Assembly: GCA_003427395.1 (NCBI GenBank)
Contig: BFEA01000201.1
Location: 1,503,665 to 1,525,459 of the forward strand
DNA length: 21,795 bases
Reading direction: 5' to 3'
DNA from: Chara braunii
Taxonomy: Eukaryota > Streptophyta > Charophyceae > Charales > Characeae
Below the pieces are notes generated by a model, which made no database searches, had not been told where the DNA came from, and saw nothing but the letters and a program-made list of their open reading frames with translations. The translations under genes and the position numbers were made by a program. Shown piece by piece: positions 17,111-21,795 of the stretch; the first letter of the stretch is position 1; each line of letters begins with the position of its first letter.

Positions 17111-17201
17111 CCTATAAGACCCGTTCAAGCGCAAGCAAAACAGCCTTCCTCCCAACCTCCCCCCTAATGCAAGGGCTTCCTCCCAACCTCCCCCCTAATG
17201 C
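17076..17201. repeat. Left arm of artefactual palindrome
   Basis: The reverse complement of this segment appears at 17,240-17,365, mirrored about the adapter. It includes the tenth hairpin unit and two copies of a unit of about 30 bp containing CTTCCTCCCAACCTCCCCCC (tandem, probably genuine). Confidence 0.85.
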
Positions 17202-17239
17202 CTGTCTCTTATACACATCTAGATGTGTATAAGAGACAG
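17202..17239. other. Nextera mate-pair junction adapter (sequencing artefact), second site
   Basis: Again the Tn5 mosaic end CTGTCTCTTATACACATCT followed by its reverse complement, 38 bp, at the exact centre of the palindrome. Confidence 0.97.
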
Positions 17240-17365
17240 GCCTAAGGGGGGAGGTTGGGAGGAAGCCCTTGCATTAGGGGGGAGGTTGGGAGGAAGGCTG
17301 TTTTGCTTGCGCTTGAACGGGTCTTATAGGGTCAGATATTGTTTCTAAGATGAATGGCCTGACAA
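17240..17365. repeat. Right arm of artefactual palindrome
   Basis: Inverted copy of 17,076-17,201 with a few mismatches next to the adapter. The apparent reverse-strand hairpin unit near 17,337-17,364 is a copy of unit ten, not an eleventh. Orientation and adjacency of everything to the right of 17,365 relative to the array are uncertain. Confidence 0.85.
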
Positions 17366-20300
17366 ACAAGAAACTGAAATTGTCGTCATACATACATTTC
17401 TTTACTTAGTCTGATTTGAGTTCTGAAAGTCGAACCAAAGTCAAAGTAGGGGTGCATGCAATACACTCAGTCAAACACAGAAAGATGTACAGGGGAAGGG
17501 TTATAACTGGGTTTATAGAGGGGAAGCAAGTGCTTACCTTTCAGTTCCCTGCTTCCAGAACTCCTCCTGAGTTCCGACAGAGCTCCCACAATCGGTGTGG
17601 TGAACCTCCCACAGAGGCCATGGCGTGGATTACGGGTTGCAATCTCGCCTGCCGCCTTCCTCTCAGAACCAATTGGACTAGACTTAGAGTAAGAAGGGCA
17701 GAAGAAGAATCATTAAGTCTCTCAGATGCAAGAGGGGTGCACTCAGACTCGCGGGAGAGGGCCTTGGAGTCTTCTTTCGCCTGAGGGCCCCGCAATGGTG
17801 GCCAAGTGTAACAACTTGGTCAACCTTCAGTTAAACTGTTGACGTTTACCCCCTGACAACTTCTCAGTCCGCCGCAGCACCTCCCTGGCAGTTCAGCCTC
17901 ACCCTCCATATCACACCTTCGTTCCCATCAACAACAGCACTAATCACTTCCGGCGGCAGCAACCGTAGCGTATGCCCGTGCCAACCCTGCCGACCGCCGG
18001 TCAATCCGTGGTGAAACTGTCGAGCCCAGGTCACCTGACGAGTTCCCAAACTGCGGTAACAACCCCCCCTTGCCCCCTTCTCCAGGCTGCAATCAGCGTC
18101 TGAGCACAATGCTAAGTGCTTACGAAAAAAACCTAGAGTACTCAGTGAAATGGTACAGCAAGGCCGTATGCACAACAGTTGTCTCTGCAGCAGGGTACAG
18201 CACATTCAGCAGTACGGCGTTGTTTCACAAATCCCGGCATTTAGTAACCAGTACAACAGCCGTTCCAAATAATAGCACAGGTGAAGCATCCTGCGACCTG
18301 CACAAATAGCAGAGCAACACCGGATATCGCAATCAGGAGCTCAGTGTAGAGAGGTTCCTTGAACACACAGCGTCGGTGGTAGCCTCCACTTCCCAATACG
18401 GAGCCGCAGTCCCACTGTTTAAAGCGGCTATCGTACTTAGAATAGTGCAGTAGCCTCAACAACACTATAGCAGACTCCGCAGTCAAAGAGCAGTAAGTCA
18501 TGCAGTCATGGAGCAGTGCTACGCTATAGCACAGTTTGCAAGTAGGATCAGCTACAGCCTGTAGCAGTTCGTGCGCAAAGTTAGTTAAACAGGCCCAGCT
18601 ACAATAAATACAACCAATACACAGTAATCCGTACGGGCGCCAACCAGCACAACAACCCACAGTGAGCACGATACTGCTGCAGCGGAAGACACGTGGCCAA
18701 AGTAGTCATCCGGTCGGTGAGTACTCGCAACCCTGCAGACTGATGGAGGCGCAACCCGCTCAATATCCATGCGGCTTACCCACCAGTGGGAACGGTACTA
18801 CCCTGCCCGCAATGTTCTGAGTACACAGCCACAGTAGCACTCCCTGCGACCGAATATATCGCCCAATACCGCAGGAAACAACCTCCCTGTCCGCAGGCTT
18901 GGCCGTAATGGTCTCTCTTATCTCCTTGCACCCAAACTGCGACTGCCTCCGTGGCTGCACGCACTGTGTAGATCGACACTGTACTCTCCCTCTCAGCGAC
19001 CTTAGTTCCTCTGTCAGATTGCAGCTTCGCTCCCCCTTATGTTCTGCGTAAGCAAACTCAGTGAGAGTTCAAAATAGGAGGAAAAAAACCGCACGAGCCT
19101 CAACTGGCATAGCAACAGAGCGCCCCTGCAGCAACCAGTACAGCATCAGCAACTCCCTCGAAGAATCGCTTCCGTAGCGATGGTCAGCAACTAACAACAG
19201 TTGCACCCTGCTGAAGCAGCCGGTATGAGCAACAACAAATGAAGATGGCACAGCAACAAGCTCAATGCAACAGTGAGCCGAAGTAGTGCAGCCAGTAGCA
19301 GACTGTAGCCGATCGTAGCACTCTGCAGCCGACTGTAGCGGCCAGCTGAACCAAACGAAGTGCGTGATGTTGCTGGCCAGGATACTGCGGCTCAAACTTC
19401 GGTCGCCTGCCACTTCACCCCAACAAGAAGGTCAGCACCCCAGCCAAACTTCCCGCTGCTCCGCTCGTTCCGTTGCTCGATGGGGTTGGGTAGCACATTG
19501 GCCACCAGATAGGCCTGCAATCCCACAGTTTGCCTCTTTGTTGCTTAGTGTTAGCGCCCGCTGCGTCTTCTCCCGCTGCTGCGCTCATCCCCTCCTCATA
19601 TCCTTTCTTCAATTAACCTGGTCCGGGCTCGGCCAGGTGTGCATAATACCAGGCCGGGCACTTAGTATCCGATATCACGGCAACACGGCGGCATACCACA
19701 GTCGAAATCTGATAACCGTTGGCGAAGGCAAGGGATGATCATGCAAGATCGAACATCGGCACGACAACCTATCCCACGATTCTGATGGCGGCGGTCTCGG
19801 TGACAACCAAGGGCACACGTCGTTGGTCCACGTTCCACTTCTCGCCAAGTGTGCAAGATGAAGAAGAATCCTCCACAAAGAATGCAGACACATACATTTT
19901 TCTTCTTACCACCAGAGCTCTCACTTCCTCCTCACACGGTGTTGCCACTACACCTGCGAAGTAAGCATCTCTTCCCTCGCTCTAGCATGTGTCGGCGTCC
20001 CCAAAACGATAAAGGTCACCTTGGATTTGTTGCAGATTGCCACGATCTCGATCGGCAGTATAGGATACGAAAGACTGCGTTCCAAGCAAATATCATCTTC
20101 CTCTGATCACCACAGCGAACACCAATAAGACCCACCCCCATTCGGATGCCTATAACCTTTGTAAAAAGAGTAAAAAAAAAAAAAAAAAAACTGAATCTTC
20201 CTCAAAACATGAGAAGATACATCACATATCTAGACTTCAAAATTTTACTCCTGGGCGCAGCCCTCGGTGCTCATGCCGCTCATATCAGCCCATTAGGGGC

Positions 20301-20710
20301 GATTCTGAGTCTGCCATTCAACTCGCAATGTGTCGAAACCCCAAAATAGCATCTCTAACCTTCGAAATCCAGCCACAAACGAGCAGGATATTCACTTTTT
20401 CTCACTCCACCTCGCTTACTAACCGCGCAGCCCATACCATAGGTACCGCCTGAAACGTCCATCCTACGTGAAATCTGACTCCGCCATCAGCTTCGCCTTA
20501 CCAAGAAACCCCAATTTCAAGCCTCACTTCGCCCGATTCCATTAAGGAACGGGCGAGCTATGCCTTCTTCCTCCCACCGTTTCCACTTCATCATCTCCGT
20601 AGCGCATGTCGTCTTCTTCCTCCCGAATACAACACCCCCTCTACCGCTCACGGTCTGATAGTTGTCCGGGCTGTCAAGAACTGCTAACCAAGGCCCGCCC
20701 TGCACTTATA
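17366..20710. other. No recognised gene; even-composition segment
   Basis: No transposon family from the left part recurs here. The minus strand has a good donor-like site, AAG|GTAAGC (exon end 17,538), and a TATA-like CTCTATAAACCC (about 17,508-17,520), but the frame before the donor stops at 17,541-17,543. From about 18,400 to 19,350 the plus strand is rich in short CAG/GTAGC words, notably 19,270-19,340, suggesting a decayed low-complexity repeat. From 19,550 on it is C/T-rich, with an A-run at about 20,171-20,190. Frames of up to 142 codons occur on both strands, none convincing. Confidence 0.4.
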
Positions 20711-20783
20711 CTCGTTATGTTTGCGCAAGGGTCATGCTAATCTTCTCTGCATTGTGCCAATTTTAACGGATGTCCCGAAGGAC
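20711..20783 (-). pseudogene. U6 snRNA-like sequence, nearly complete core
   Basis: From 20,783 on the minus strand it reads GTCCTTCGGGACATCC, GTTAAAATTGG, then GCAGAGAAGATTAGCATG and ACCCTTGCGCAA. The 5' stem-loop, the AGATTAGC segment with the AGC triad and the TGCGCAA loop of the internal stem-loop are all recognisable. The invariant ACAGAGA box reads GCAGAGA, and sequence after GCGCAA (ACATAACGAG) no longer matches. No pol III T-run follows. The altered box and lost 3' end favour a retro-pseudogene over a working spliceosomal U6 gene. The RNA would act in the catalytic centre of the spliceosome if functional. Confidence 0.75.
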
Positions 20784-20849
20784 TGTGCCATGGGTAGTGG
20801 CTGGAGATACCAGCATCGAACTGACCCGCTGCAGGTTTTTTTGAATGGA

Positions 20850-20940
20850 TTTTTTTTTTTTTTTTTTTTTTAATCTGACCACACCTGGATCCAAATAGTT
20901 CATGGGTGTGTCAACTGAGCTAGGCCAGTCCCTTTGCCTG
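20850..20940 (-). mobile_element. tRNA-derived SINE, copy D (head with A-tail, truncated body)
   Basis: On the minus strand, GGACTGGCCTAGCTCAGTTG carries the A box, followed by ACACACCCATGAACT as in copies A and B. The sequence then runs through GGATCCAGGTGTGGTCAG straight into a run of about 22 A. The usual B box and 3' body are missing, so the copy is internally shortened. No target duplication seen. Confidence 0.65.
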
Positions 20941-21690
20941 GCCAGCCCCGGTACCAGACGCACGGGTCACGACAGTCCACCTCCTGCAGTGCTGGTCTCA
21001 CAGCTGCTCAGCGAAACTGTTCCACAGCTCCAGCTATCCCGAGGGAAAACCTCTGAGCCAGCCCGCTACTGGACGCTCTGATTAGTCATCCACCCCTATA
21101 CCCAAGCCCGTCGAAAAAGTTGCACGGCAGTGCTGCTGCAACCTCTGTTGGCATTCCCTCTGGCCACACCCTGCTCAACCGTAGTTCGCCACCTTTCTGG
21201 TCCTAATGGGAATGCTCACACTGCTGCCCCAAATCTGCAAAATATGCAGATTTTTGGGGCAAACCAACTTAGGTTTTGGGCATGGTTCAGCCACACTGTT
21301 GTACCTTTTTAGATGAAACTAGACCCTGGCCCCCTGCAGCAACAGCAAATTGGTACTTTGCTGGTCACACAGCACTATCCACACACTGTGTAAAAAAAAA
21401 AAACTCTTGTGAACCAGTTTTTACCAATTCTCGAAACTAATGGCAAGGGAGAAAAAAAAAAAAAAAAAAAAAAAGGGGTACTTTGCGGTCACCTCCAATA
21501 GTGACTGCAATTCCCTTGGCCCCACGGCTCCACAAGCTGCTGACAAACGGGCACACATATGGTACATTCGGGACTTTGGGAAACTCTGTACGACTGGTCC
21601 CGTATCTCACGGCCCCCGACAGCATGCCCACACTCAAACCTCTCCTAGCAATTGAGACTGGCGGATTGCACACCCGTGGCGACCCTCGCA
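20941..21690. other. No gene seen; one long hairpin and an A-run
   Basis: A hairpin at 21,225-21,261 has a left arm of 15 nt (TGCCCCAAATCTGCA) and a right arm with two extra T, with a 5-nt loop. An A-run lies at about 21,451-21,474. GGTACTTTGC-GGTCAC occurs twice (about 21,352 and 21,477), a diverged direct repeat on either side of the A-run. Confidence 0.5.
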
Positions 21691-21695
21691 GCCTC

Positions 21696-21724
21696 CTGAT
21701 GAGTCGGTGAAACTCCGACGAAAC
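21696..21724 (+). ncRNA. Hammerhead ribozyme core (partial)
   Basis: CTGATGA (21,696-21,702) is followed by stem II, GTCGG (21,703-21,707) pairing with CCGAC (21,715-21,719) around a 7-nt loop, then GAAA (21,720-21,723) and C. This is the exact order and spacing of the hammerhead catalytic core, a self-cleaving RNA found in plant retrozymes, Penelope-like elements and satellite RNAs. A GTC that could be the cleavage site lies at 21,730-21,732, with a minimal stem III (CA-gtt-TG, 21,724-21,730), as in Penelope-type minimal hammerheads. However, the sequences that should form stem I (before 21,696 and after 21,732) do not pair, and no alternative cleavage strand was found upstream. It may be a decayed copy, or its partner may lie beyond the window. 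Confidence 0.55.
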
Positions 21725-21795
21725 AGTTTGTCACAGCCCCTCGTTTGTTGTCCTCTTCTCTCTCTCTGCCTACGGTTTTACCGGGCAGTTCTGTT

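Noticed and set aside
17541-17795. Minus-strand first exon ending at a GTAAGC donor
   Set aside because: The donor is good, but the open frame stops just before it and no matching acceptor or second exon was found.
13483-20710. LTR retrotransposon
   Set aside because: No long direct repeat pair, primer-binding site, polypurine tract or gag/pol similarity could be identified; the second artefact also makes any long-range pairing unreliable.

Overview
This window looks like non-coding, transposon-rich nuclear DNA from a eukaryote. The evidence is long poly-T/poly-A tracts, tRNA-derived SINEs with A-tails and target-site duplications, two U6-snRNA-like sequences, and several families of short inverted-repeat elements. 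Tourist/Harbinger-like MITEs (one with a TTA duplication), SINEs and a hammerhead-type core would all fit a plant or green-algal genome, but nothing here fixes the lineage. I found no convincing complete protein gene. The best coding candidate is one open segment of about 145 codons at 2911-3348.

Layout. Positions 1-400 hold a U6-like pseudogene and a SINE. Positions 413-10,876 are dominated by a short element family bounded by TTAA and ACCACCAGTAC (about 155-300 bp, one about 950 bp with an assembly gap). Neighbouring copies of this family often share one TTAA. Within and between these lie a Harbinger-like MITE (3407-3989), a second SINE (4629-4814), an 834-bp CAGGGTTGCC-ended foldback element (7251-8084) and a 70-bp A-tailed retro-insertion with an 18-bp duplication. 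Positions 10,878-13,482 hold another dispersed repeat, a second MITE with TTA duplications (11,100-11,571), SINE remnants and a second foldback element. Positions 13,483-15,720 have a more even composition, with no recognisable gene.

Positions 15,720-17,110 are the most unusual part. Diverged repeats of about 120 bp are followed by ten copies of a stem-loop. In every copy a conserved 20-nt apex (consensus CATTCGTCTTAGAAACAATG) sits above a basal stem whose sequence differs between copies while its pairing is kept, with a single bulged pyrimidine at the same place. I know of no described element with this design, and it is my main candidate for something new. The window ends with a second U6-like pseudogene beside a SINE (20,711-20,940) and a hammerhead-ribozyme core (CTGATGA, stem II, GAAA) at 21,696-21,724.

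Two places are library artefacts, not biology. Complete head-to-head Tn5 mosaic ends (the Nextera mate-pair junction) sit at 2287-2324 and 17,202-17,239. The first is flanked by a 234-bp direct duplication and the second by a roughly 126-bp inverted duplication, so the assembly is unreliable at both. There is also a 498-base N gap (10,064-10,561) next to a (CT)n tract.
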